From Glandiceps talaboti (taxonomy: Eukaryota > Hemichordata > Enteropneusta > Spengelidae): a stretch of DNA of 64,000 nucleotides. Shown piece after piece: positions 13,601 to 26,900 of this stretch. The notes under the pieces were generated by a model, which saw only the letters and a program-made list of their open reading frames with translations, was not told where the DNA came from and ran no database searches. Where the stretch lies: positions 51,001 through 115,000 of the forward strand of contig NC_135555.1 of NCBI RefSeq assembly GCF_964340395.1, written 5' to 3'. Numbering within the stretch: position 1 is the stretch's first letter; the number at the start of each line of letters is the position of its first letter. The translations under genes and the position numbers were made by a program.

Positions 13601-16600
13601 TCTGGCTTTGTCATTGGTTGGTAAAAGTGAAATGAAAATGACAGTTTAATAGATGGTATGTGCTTATATCTCTTTGTATGTATCAGGATCTCTATGATAT
13701 TTGAATCCTTTTGCATTTCTAAAGACTTCCTATAGGAATCCTATTGTATTCCTACAAGAATCCTGTAGGAATCCTATTGTATTCCTAAAAGAATCCTATA
13801 GGAATCCTATTGTATTCCTTCAAGAATCCTATAGGAATCCTATTGTATTCCTAAAGGAATCCTATTGTATTCCTAAAAGAATCCTATAGGAATCCTATTG
13901 TATTCCTTCAAGAATCCTATAGGAATCCTATTGTATTCCTAAAAGAATCCTATAGGAATCCTATTGTATTCCTAAAAGAATCCTAAAGGAATCCTATTGT
14001 ATTCCTAAAGGAATCCTATTGTATTCCTTCAAGAATCCTATAGGAATCCTATTGTATTCCTACAAGAATCCTATATGAATCCTATAATGGTATTCCTAAA
14101 AGAATCCTATAGGAATCCTATTGTATTCCTAAAAGAATCCTAAAGGAATCCTATTGTATTCCTAAAGGAATCCTATTGTATTCCTTCAAGAATCCTATAT
14201 GAATCCTATAATGGTATTCCTAAAAGAATCCTATAGGAATCCTATTGTATTCCTAAAAGAATCCTAAAGGAATCCTATTGTATTCCTAAAGGAATCCTAT
14301 TGTATTCCTAAAAGAATCCTATAGGAATCCTATTGTATTCCTTCAAGAATCCTATAGGAATCCTATTGTATTCCTAAAAGAATCCTATAGGAATCCTATT
14401 GTATTCCTAAAAGAATCCTAAAGGAATCCTATTGTATTCCTAAAGGAATCCTATTGTATTCCTTCAAGAATCCTATAGGAATCCTATTGTATTCCTACAA
14501 GAATCCTATATGAATCCTATAATGGTATTCCTAAAAGAATCCTATAGGAATCCTATTGTATTCCTAACAGAATCCTATAGGAATCCTTTAGTATTTGTAA
14601 ACGACTTATAAATTGCTCATTTTAATAATGAACAACCCAAAGTCCAAGTGCAATATGCAAATTAGGTCTAAAAATGTGTCGTTTTGGTCAAAAATCTTCC
14701 AAAATTTAATGGGGATGCATTTGGGGATGTGTAGGTGACAAACTATTAAGCATGTAATGATCTCATTTGCGATATGTATTGTGGACAAAAACTTATTTCT
14801 CAAAAAGTACTTAGGGCTGAAATTTGGTGAGATGTTTCTAGACATGTTATTCTCCACCCAGATGTTTAAAATTATTTACACAATTGGCCCTAGCAGTCAT
14901 GACCAAGCCAAATGCCAGTATATTTTGCTAAAATAACATCATCTGGTAGGCAAGTGAGTAAACATTTAAAAAATGTATGCAAATATACCTAGCAATGGTG
15001 TATATCACAAAGATAACATGGGCATGCCCATAGCAACAGCCAAATGATTGTGTATATTGCAAAGATAACAAGGATTAATAGACAAGTGAATGAACTTTCA
15101 AAAAATGTATGCAAATATGCCTAGCAGCAAGACCCCCACCCACAGCAACAGTCAAACGATGGTGTGTATGGTAAAGATAACAACAGGGCTGGATAGGCAA
15201 CTGGATAATCATTCAGCAAATGAACTCTTATACCTAGCTTGGATCAGCATGTGGATAAATATTTTAACGAAATGTACATTTGTGCTACAATGGCATTGGT
15301 GCTATTTTAGTGTGTTTTTTACATTGTAATGAATTTCCAGTGAATATGCATTATTTATTAATACATACTATGTGTTATCGGTGTAAATCAGATCCAGGGA
15401 AACAGTAAATTTCTCTTTTCCATGAGGCCAGAACAAGTTTTGTTCCAGTTAGAGAGAGTAAATCAACCATGAATAAAATGGCAGATGTGAAAAAGCATAG
15501 TGTATTAAAGTATTCATGCCCAATGTGATCAATTTACTTTCAGAGCTGACATTTGGTGGCATTAACTGCATTAAGTTTGTCAATTATAATTATGCCGAGA
15601 AGAGAGTTAAATTGACATCCCAAACAAAATTCCTTCATGTCGTTTTTGAACACAGAACATAAACATGAATGATTTTACCAGGATTAATTTGTCATATACT
15701 AAACAGAATACTGTCACTACGAAATTTAATTTGTGTATCTATTCTTTTCTCTGAATACTGGAAATATTTCCTGTCCTGGAAAGCTGACACATTGTGCATG
15801 TATTTCATTAACGTTTTGCCTTGACATCGAATCAGATTTATCTAGTGTTCTATTCTTCGGTGCAACTGTTGAAGGGGAAGTCCTCAGAGATAAGTAAGTA
15901 TGACCTTGTACCATTTGATATTGTATCACATGCAAATATCTGTGAAATAAATACATACTATGTATACAGTATTTCTTTGTGTAATAAGGCTCTCATTTCT
16001 TTGATTCTACCATAGAGGGAGCTGTTCATACAGACAACTGTCATCTCCCAAATTGTCTCTTTAATTAACATTTTTAATAGATTTTAGCTCCGCTGTCAGG
16101 TTTAGGTTGAATCTCCATCATCGGCTTTTGTCTGTCCGTCAACTTTTCTACTTTCCTCTTCTCCAAAACTAGTGGGTCAATTGACCTGAAATTTGTTCTG
16201 TGGGTGTCATTTGATGAGCAGATATAAGTTTGTTCAAGACAAGTTGATTGGGTCATTTTTATGCAAATTATGTCTAAAAATAGAATTTTGTTAAAAATGC
16301 TTTAAATCTCCAAAACTACTGGGCAAATTAAGTTGAAATTTCTTGTATTGGTGTCTTTGGATGAGCAGATATAAGTTTGTTCAATACAAATTGACTGGGT
16401 CATTAATGTGCAAATTAGGTCTAAATATAATATTTGGTAAAAAAGGTTTTATTTTTATTTATTTAATTATCGATGACAAATTGAGTGGGTCATTAATATG
16501 CAAATTAGGTCTAAAAATAGAATTTTTGGTAAAATGCTTCAAAAATCTTCAAAACTACTAGGCCAATTGAATTGAAATTTGTTGTGTAGGTGTCTTGGGA

Positions 16601-19600
16601 TGAGCATATATAAGTTTGTTCAAGACAAGTTGATTGGGTTATATATGCAAATTAGGTGTAAAAATAGAATTTTTGTAAAATGGTGACTATTTTATAAAAG
16701 TACAATATTTTACCTACTTTCTGTGTTAAATGTGTTCTATTTGCAAAAACAAAATTGTATAGTGTTACCAAAAAAAGGGAACAAAAAACCAGCAGAGCTA
16801 CCGTATTCTGACTGATAACTTAAAGTCATTTGTTACCTTCCATAAGCAGGAAGGCTATAATTTAGGGATGGGATGTCTCTGTCATCGTTTCTCAAAAATG
16901 GCTTGCTCAATTCAAACGAAATATGGTGTACATATTCTTTAGGGCAATGGCTTGAATAGTCTTGCTGCTAGACGTTCAGGCTTTCTTTCGATGCTATAAC
17001 TATAAGCGAACGAAGTTCGCATGTGAGGGCTTGCCCAAACAGTCTAGCGAATGTCATTTTCAGACCGGCCATTCCATTGAGATTACGATAGGCGGTGGGT
17101 TGGGCCATATATGTATATATATACTTTAATATATTCAATAACCTATGACCTCTATAAACGTACATACTAATGTGCAATATCACTTGATCATAACAAATTA
17201 CACATGGTAATACCACTATAGCTTATCGGTTTATTGTAATTGTGAGTTTGATGAGTGTGTAGACGTTGTCATTCACACATTTCAGTTAACGCATTGGTAG
17301 TTATTTATACAAGCCCCTCCTTAAGATGAATATGCATGAAAATTTAGCTATTGTCCTCTGTTTGTGCTTGTCGCTAATACGGTTCTCTGATTGGCAGTTA
17401 TTTATATCCTGATGACATTTGCTAGACCTCGGATGTTCCATCCTCGATAGCGTTGTTCGGCTGTGTGTCATATTTTATCGGAAGAACATCCGAGGGCTAG
17501 CTGATAGACTATGGCTTGAACTGATTAGGCTTTGGTAATCATACCACGAATATTTATGAGTAATTTGTATAATTAATGATTTACGGTAATTAGGCTATAT
17601 CTTAAGAATGCAAACTTCAAGTTCTTTTATACTTTGGTACAAACATTCATGATACCCTACACATGTCGTATAAATCTTATTGAATCAGATGTAAATGTTA
17701 GTTTATATGACTGATTTGCATAAGTAACGAGTTTCAGTAATTAAGCTACCCCTTACGAATGCCCACTTAAATTCAATATATGATTTGCTACATACATCAT
17801 CAATCATAACAAAGAGCATGTAGCTTCTAAAGAGGTTGTTGATGTAGCTTTTAGTTTTAATTACTCATTTGCATAATTGATGATTAACAGTAATTAGGCT
17901 ATATCTAGCTTGAACATTCAAATTCAATAGAATTTGGTATATACTTCAAATATAACTAATCGCACATGTTGTTAAAAGCTTGTTGAGGTAGCTTTTAGTT
18001 TTAATGAGTCATTTACATAACTAATGATTTTCAGTAATTAGGCTTTGTCTTAAGCATGCCACTTCAAATTCATTATAACTTGGTACATACATCAACCATA
18101 ACAATGAGCACATGTTCTAAAAATGTATGTTCATGTAACTGTTAGTTGTAATATTTCATTTGCATAATTAATGATTTTCAGTACTTTGGGCATATTTTAA
18201 GAACACATACTTTATTAGTTTTTAATTGTAATCAGTCATGTGTTAGTTGAATATTTTGAGCTTCACATTACTTAGTTAATTTGGTGCACAGATTGATGAT
18301 AACAAATTGCATATATCCTATAAAGTTAGGTTATTCATTTGTATAATTAATGATTTTGGTAATTTGGCAATATCTTCAAGTTATTAATAAGTATACAAAC
18401 TTCAGATTTCTTATAGTTTGTCATAACTTTTTGCCAATAAAGGAGTATATCATGTATGATAGCTATAGCTATGAATTTTGCATTCCCTTACAGAAGGAGT
18501 TCAGTTTAAATCTGGTACTGATTAGTTCATTCTGTATGGAAGCCATCCATTAAAATGATATGATTGTTCTTTGTAGGTTTGGTGAGAGTGTAGGCGGCTC
18601 GTTAGTTGTAGCTAGATTAGCATGGCCAAATGAATGGGTCATTCTGATTGGTTCATTCTGTATGGAAGCCATCCAATAAAATGATATGATTGTTCTTTGT
18701 AGGTTTGGTGAGAGTGTAGGCGGCTCCTTAGTTGTAGCTAGATTAGCATGGCCAAATGAATGGGTCATTCTGATTGGTTCATTTCTTTCAACTGTTGGAG
18801 CTGGATTGCAGAGTTTAACAGGTGCACCGCGTCTTTTACAAGCCATTGCCAAGGACAACTTGATACCGGTCCTAGCAGTTTTTGGTAGAGGGTCTGCAAC
18901 TGGAGAACCTACATGGGCACTGTTACTGACTGCTTGTATTACAGAAGTTGGTATCCTGATTGCAAGTCTTGATATGGTGGCACCCATCATTACAATGTAA
19001 GATCATAATTTGTCATAAATACACATTGAAATATGGATAAAAAATCTGTAGACTTCCCATGTAAAGCTGTAAATGAATCATGATGTATTAGTACCCATTC
19101 AGTGTTTTTCACAAGGGGAATATCAAGTAGGTCAAATTTATCAGTGGTCCCTTTCTTTATTACCAGGTCGTACAGCTTATGGGCCCTCCTAAAATCCCAT
19201 ATCCGGGCCGTCAAGATTATTGTATGTTGACTCGGTAGAACGCCCCTCGAGTTCAAATTTCACTGAATGTATGTTGAAATGTTGAAGGTAGAATGCCCCT
19301 CGGTTCAAATTTCATTGAATGTATGTTGAAGGTAGAATGCCCCTCAAGTTCAAATTTCACTGAATGTATGTTGAAGGTAGAATGCCCCTCGGGTTCAAAT
19401 TTCATTGAATGTATGTTGAAGGTAGAATGCCCCTCGGTTCAAATTTCATTGAATGTATGTTGAAATGTTGAAGGTAGAATGCCCCTCGGTTCAAATTTCA
19501 TTGAATGTATGTTGAAGGTAGAATGCCCCTCGGGTTCAAATTTCACTGAATGTATGTTGAAGGTAGAATGCCCCTCGGGTTCAAATTTCACTGAATGCAT

Positions 19601-22600
19601 GTTGAAGGTAGAATGCTCCTCGGAACAATAAGACTATATATTCCATATTTTTTGTTCAACTTGGCTCGTGCATGGTATAATTAACAGAAATTTGATGGTC
19701 CACCGTCTTGTTTTAAGGAAATCGACAATCTTTTGTTTTCCTGTAGCATTAACAAAGTATTCAGTGGCCATATTGGATTCAAAAATGGCTTAACTTTGAT
19801 AACATTTTGACCTCTGTTTCAAAATTTTAGTCGTCTTGATTTTAACTGGTTTTAGATTTCTTGAACAAAGTAACTGTTACAGCAAAAGGTAAAAAGTTTA
19901 TTTCCGAAGTACATTTCACATTAATATGCAACCTGATCAAATCCCTATAAATGGGTGCTTCCAAATATCTATGGAGTGCTGATTGGTCATGAATATTCAT
20001 GTCCATTGCTGGGTTAATCAAAAAATGTCATTTCAGTACACTTCATTGCTGATAGGTTTGGGTGGGCAGCTTTGTTTTAGTTGCATGTTAGTTTACATGT
20101 GAACTTAATTTGACAGAACAATGGTCAATCACAAAATCTTCTCTTCTATTTCAGGTTCTTTCTTATGTGTTACATGTTTGTCAACTTTGCTTGTGCACTA
20201 CAAACATTACTGAAAACACCGAACTGGAGACCTCGTTTCCGATACTATCATTGGGTGTTATCTTTCATTGGTGCAGGATTATGTATAGCATTAATGTTTA
20301 TATCTAGTTGGTACTATGCATTGGTAGCTGCAGCTATTGCATTGTGTATTTACAAATATATTGAATATAGAGGGTAAGTAAAACCATATTTATATCTAGT
20401 TAGTATGAAGATTCAAAAGAATAAAGGAAAACCGTTCGAAACATTTTTGCGAGAGTGTTATCGTAGAAAGAATGGTGGTCAAACTAATTTGTTTAAATGA
20501 GTGGTGCCTTAAGTTCCAGAAGGAATATTAGGTTATGAATTTATGTATGTACATTGTACTATGCATTGGTAGCTTAATATTTAGCTTTTGCAGTGTGTAT
20601 TTACAAATCTATTGAATATAGAGGGTAAGGACAAACATGTTTACATGAAAGTTTAATTATTTATCTCTTGTTGAGATGACGTTTGTTATATGTATATAGT
20701 CATTCAGGAAAAAATTTGAGGTAAAATTTGTAATAGATTTGGAGTTACTTACAACATATAACAATGTACATACCTGTTACATTATAAATCGATGAACAAT
20801 ACTCCCATCAAAATCTAAGAGTTTAACAGAACAGATCAAAATAATCTGTGTCACCACCTCTGTTCACTAACATTGATATGTAATTTCAAATATTGTAATG
20901 ACAAGAACAGGGGATTATTTCAATAAAACACATAAAATTGGTGAATATCATAATACTAAATACTGTCTTTTGATTATTAGAGCTGAGAAGGAATGGGGTG
21001 ATGGTTTGAGAGGTCTATCACTTACAGCAGCAAGATACAGTCTACTTAGGTTAGAAGATAACCCACCCCATACTAAGAACTGGAGGTAAGATCACCCCTA
21101 CTTTACAATAGAATGACCCATTATTGAAAGACAGGATCACAGTATTGTGTATTATATAGGGATGTTCAATTGCTAAGATTGCGTGAGAAGGACAGAGGGT
21201 CAACTTTACTCTCTACTTTCACCTGTCAGGGTCTGTCATATCAGTGCAGATGAGTAAAGGAGGGAGAAAGAAGACCACCCCCAAAAAATATCACTTGTGA
21301 TAGCAATTGAAAATTTAACCTTTACTTATTTTTTTAGACATACTATACGGTCATGTAGTTTAATAACATTATTTTTCTTAGACCACAGGTTCTAGTACTT
21401 GTGAAATTGGATGAGAATTTCAAACCAAAATCAACAGGCAGAAAATTACTCACATTTGCAAGTCAACTTAAAGCAGGTAAGTTTACACTGTCGGCTCCAC
21501 ATATAGGAACCTAATCTAATCTAGTCCAGAAAATTTATAATGCACAAGACTCCAGAACCAAGTTCTGTTCAATGGTCCCTATAAGGGTCAATCCACACAA
21601 AATGCAGTTGTGAATATATGTGACTCTAGTTAGTTTTTCTTTACAAAAAATATCCTATAGGATCCTATAGGAAAAAGTCTTATAAGAGTATCTTATAGGA
21701 ATCCTTAGCATTTAGTATTCCGGAAAGACATCTATAGGAATCCTTTAGTATTCCAAAAAGAATCCTGTAGGAATCCTTTAGTATTGTAATATCCCTTGAT
21801 ACCAGTTTATATCTTTTACCATTGCTTGAAGAATTCTTTTAAGTTAGAATTCCTGAAAGACATCCGTAAATTAGTAATCCAAAAAAACTTTCTGTTGAGA
21901 TCCCTTACATGTAGTGTAGTATACCTATAGTAATACTGTAGGTTGTTTTTTTCTGTAGATGAACTATTAAAATCATGTATTGAAATTATTCAGTATTAAT
22001 TTCTAGTAGATGTTAGAATTTCTTTGTTAGAATTTCATAACATCACTCAGTTTGTCAATGCAGTTACTAATGGATTTGCATGGTGGAACATACCAATGTA
22101 TGAAATCATGATTGCTCTTGTTAAAATGCAGAGAATTCAAAGTTCTGTTATTGTAATCTCCATAAAAACTGACATACAAGTGTTGAGGTATGCTGTACCT
22201 GAAGATTTTTTTTACATGACAGAACAATTTTGGAATATTTGTAGGACTGCAGGAAATATGTCCTTTGGGAATCCTATAGGATTTCTATAAGAATCCTTTA
22301 GGACATTTTCATAAGGGTTGAAATGATTCAGGTTTGATGGTTTGCCATATATCCAATGGTATATCCAATAGGAAGACAGTGATGACATAAATAAATGTTT
22401 GTCAAGGTGAAATAGTCATCTCTAACAATGATGGACTCATAACGAAGACAAGTATTTCAGATAAAGGCTAGCAGATTCATGTATGAGAGAGAGACATGTG
22501 TAGTAGTATTGTGGGGTGGATAAATACAACAAAAATTGTCATATTTAGTTCTGGGTTTGTGAGATGAGATTTCAAAAATGAGTAGTTTATTTTTTTGACT

Positions 22601-23916
22601 CAAAACAGGCTGTTTAAAAAGAATTGTATTTCACTGACAGGTAAAGGATTGACATTGATTGGTAGTGTTATTGAAGGTGATTTCTTAGAATGCTTTGGAG
22701 AAGCACAGGCAGCTAAACTGGTAAGTATATGAAATGATTGACCAGACACAATGTATAATGATTGCACTTGTTCAATTTTAAGAGTTATCTGACCCAGGAA
22801 TGAACAAGTTTTTCACTGTCAGAGAGGATAGATGTTTAAGCCAGGGCCAAATTTTGGCCAGCTTGTTGTCTTGAGTTTTGTGGGAGAGTGGTAGAAAGGG
22901 TATTTGTCGTTAGAAGGAAAAAAGTTGAGCATATTACCCCAGTTCTTCATTCATTACACTGGCTACCTATTCAGAAGCGCATTGAATTCAAAGTACTCTG
23001 TATTGTTTTTAAAGTTCTTAATGGGTGTGGGCCTTCATATCTAGGCAATTTATTAATGATTAGATCCACCCGTCATTCCCTTTGGTCGCAATCCAGTGGC
23101 GTGGTGAATTTGCATCAACCAATAGGGAACACTGCATACTATGGTGATCGGGCCTTCTCTATTTGCGGCCCACGCCTTTGGAATGCCCTGCCATCATGTC
23201 TTCGTTCTTCTCATACTTTGAACAGTTTTAAATCTGCCTTGAAATGTCATCTTTTTAGATCTCATTATTATTAACTTTTAAATTTTACATTTTAGTCTTT
23301 TAATTGTCATTCCGTGTCTTTGTATTTTTATCCCGTTTCATATCATGTTTATACTTGTGTATATGTACCTTTCAAAATAATTTTATACTTCTGGTCAGCG
23401 CATTGAGATTGTTTTAATGTAATGCGCTCTATAAGAAATAAATATTAGTATTAGTATTATTTTGTTTGGTATGCCGCGAAGCATTTATGATTTAGTCAGT
23501 AATATTTGATTGACAGGTAGTGAACCAGCCTCTTAGAACACACCACTGACAGCATCATTTTTTTATGAAATATATGTAATATTTTGAATTTTTCACTTGC
23601 AAATCCTAAGTCAGTCTGTATGTATTACAATTGATACTCACAGAATAATGGCGTTAGGGGTCTGTATTTATGTAGGTGTACATGGTAAAATGTGTCGGTT
23701 TACAATGGTTTTTCTCCAGTAGTTAGTGAAACCACATACTTCTTTGTAAAAGAGTCAAAAATCTAAAATCTAAATCCAGTAGATTTTTACAAAACCCGTT
23801 TGGTCTTTAATTACAAATTTTCAGAACGATTTCTGCGTATTTGAAAAATATGGACAGACAGACAGACATGGATGCATGCATGCATGCATACATACATACA
23901 TACATACATACATACA

Positions 23917-23950
<34 letters not shown>

Positions 23951-26900
23951 CATACATATACATACATAGAAATGCATATGAAACTTGTAAGTCAGTCCGA
24001 ATAAATAGATGTAAAATCCGTCGTTTCGAATAAAAATTCTTTATCAAGGTATTTATCGGCAAGCTCCAGACATGTTAGGTAAACACCTGAATATCTCTGA
24101 ATGTTATGGAACAGAACGACAACCTCGCTTGATTAATGATTATATGTGTGAAAAGTTCGCACGCACCAAATAGAAGCCAATAGAAAACGCCTGAAATTTT
24201 TTTTAAATGTGATTAGACCAGAAATGACGTGAATAATCTATTAATTCCAAGGGAATTACACACACACACACACACACACACACATGGACACACAGACAGA
24301 CAAAGCATAACATAACACTCCCTTACGAGAGGTAAAAGTCTTGGGTTGCTTGGATGTAGTGCTCAGTTATGGAGTTAAATGAGACATAGCTATGCAAATA
24401 TACTAATTAATTTTAGCCTGTGTGAAAGCTCATGTAAATGACTGTTTCTGATTAAGTGATCTGCAGACAAGAATTTCCTAATGCTGAACCAGCTATTTAT
24501 GTACTCTTTGTTAAAAATACAAGACTTTGTTTTACTTCTTTGTAAATGAAAATCGATATTTTGATTTGATTTCATATGTTACTCTCAGTCTTTGAAGAAA
24601 TGGATGGCAGATGAGAAAGTGAGAGGATTCGCCAAAGTGTTGGTCTCCAAGGAAGTCAGCCAAGGTCTTTGTTCACTGTGAGTACTGTATAGCATGTAAA
24701 ATATCTTAACTTGTGACATTCACAAATGTCATTCATGTGAGGTAGATGAAAAATAATTACTCTACTCCACCCTACACTACCAACTGAACAAGCTAATCAC
24801 ATGCTATTTTTCTCATTATTTACACCCAGTGTACAGACATGTGGTCTTGGTGGTCTAAAACACAACACAGTAGTGGTAGGATGGCCATATGGATGGAGAA
24901 AGTCAACAGATGAAACAACATGGAAGACTTTTATAGGTACAATGTAATCATTATTGTGGTGTATATTTTAACAATTGTATGATATTGATAAGAGATATCA
25001 TAGACCCTCCACCCACAGGATATGCAACTGCGGTAAACATCAAAGGATCTCTAAATGTTTATTGTACGATGTTTGTTTGCATACATTAAGCTAAATAAGC
25101 ATTTCCTGTCCGTTTCCGAGTTGTTTACACTCACTGTGACTCAGTGATACTAGCTATACGACATGTTTTTGACTAAATTTTCCGACCATTTCAAAGTTTA
25201 CAACTGGTTGAAGACCCCAACAAGATATATAGTATTTTAGGTAAATGCATACATAGTCTTGTCGTGCATTTTCTTGTTCTATGGCATGAAAAGAAGAATT
25301 GATTGCGTAAGCTGTCCATTGTTTGCAATTGTTGTGGTACGCTTTGAGTACAGTGTTTCATTTGTCACGGTTGTAACCCAATTTCTCTCAGTCAGAAATG
25401 ATTCTTGAAATTTTGAGTCCATTTATTGATGCTTTTTATCACGTTTTAATATTTTAGGCTGTTTTCATTGATCAGGATGAGGCATATATTTTTCTGCCAT
25501 TTTAATAGCCCTACATAACACATCGGTACATGTACTACGCCCAAGGACATAAAAGATTTGTATTTTTCAACTCAAAGAAGACAAAAATGGGTTACAATTC
25601 GTTCAAATATTAAAATTGAACCACAACTTGAAAGGTAATCTGTGTAAATACAATCTCTCAAGTCAAAGTTGGAGTACTTCTCATTTTCTCAGTTAGTTCG
25701 GTCATGGTTTGGCTGAGAATGATTTCAAATAAAGTTTCAAATCCCGCAAAGACAATCGACTAGCAACCAGAAATTTGAAGTCAGAAGTACTGTAGTAATC
25801 ATTTTGGAGACGTGTTCCTTCCTTGTGTATACATAGCTGACAAAAATCAAAATCGTCGTCAAAGACACTGGAAGACACCATGCCATGATGTGTTGTGGTC
25901 ATCAACATAAATTAGCATAACTGCGTATAATCTCTTCTCGTCTTTTGCGAGATTTTACATGCGATTTATGTAGCGTTGTGAGGTTTTTACACCCCAGACA
26001 GGAAGTCTTCATTACCGCTATAGTAACAGGATTAATTAAACTTAATGTATGCAAACGCACATCGATTCAAAGGAAATACTGCAGTTGCTTATCCTGTGGG
26101 TGGAGGGTCTATGGAGATATGTAGTTCTGTAATGAAACACACCATCAATTTATAGTCAGTTACTCATATCATATGGGTTTCATATCAATCAAATGATTTT
26201 GATCATCAAACGTATGTGAGAGAAAAGTAGAGAGCATTTTTGATGTAAATTTGTATTGTTTAAACCACCTGTGTTCTTTCTAAGGTATATGTGCAAATTA
26301 ATTATTGTTTTTCCTCCTTTAGCTTTTAGGAATGGCACTTATTCACTGACTTATTTACAATTCTGGATTCTGTTTGAATGGTGTCAGCTAATATGAATAT
26401 TAAAATTGTTGTGTTCACCAATGTTACAGTGTTTGTCATCAGTGTTGTACATGTAGTTAATTGTGTTTTGAAGTCCCTGGTGAAGCAGACTTCAATATGA
26501 AAGCAGATCAGACATTTACAGCTGATTTTGTACTCATTTATTGCAGCCAATAGGATGACACTTACTCACTGACTTGTTTTCTATTGGTTCTCTGTGTAGA
26601 TTCTGTACGAATGGTGTCAGCTAATAGGAATGCATTGCTTGTACCTAAAAATGTCCAGATGTTTCCTGAGAGTTCAGAGAAGTATGAAAGTGGTACCATT
26701 GATGTTTGGTGGATTGTCCGTATCCTTTTATGACAGCAATTATATGTATACAGAAAACAAATTGTCAAGCTTATGCTCAGAAATATAGTTATAGAAGTAA
26801 TATACAATTGCCATAATAGACTGTCTCAGATATAGATTGTACATATATTCAAAAAGGGAATCCATTGTGTTTTTAGGAAGGATGTTAAATCCCTTCAAAC

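Noticed and set aside
18577-18643. First copy of KCC exon G as an extra coding exon
   Set aside because: Reads into intron sequence and a stop, with no donor; it is a partial duplication.
18550-18990. 146-codon antisense frame
   Set aside because: Shadow of the duplicated KCC exon G on the opposite strand.
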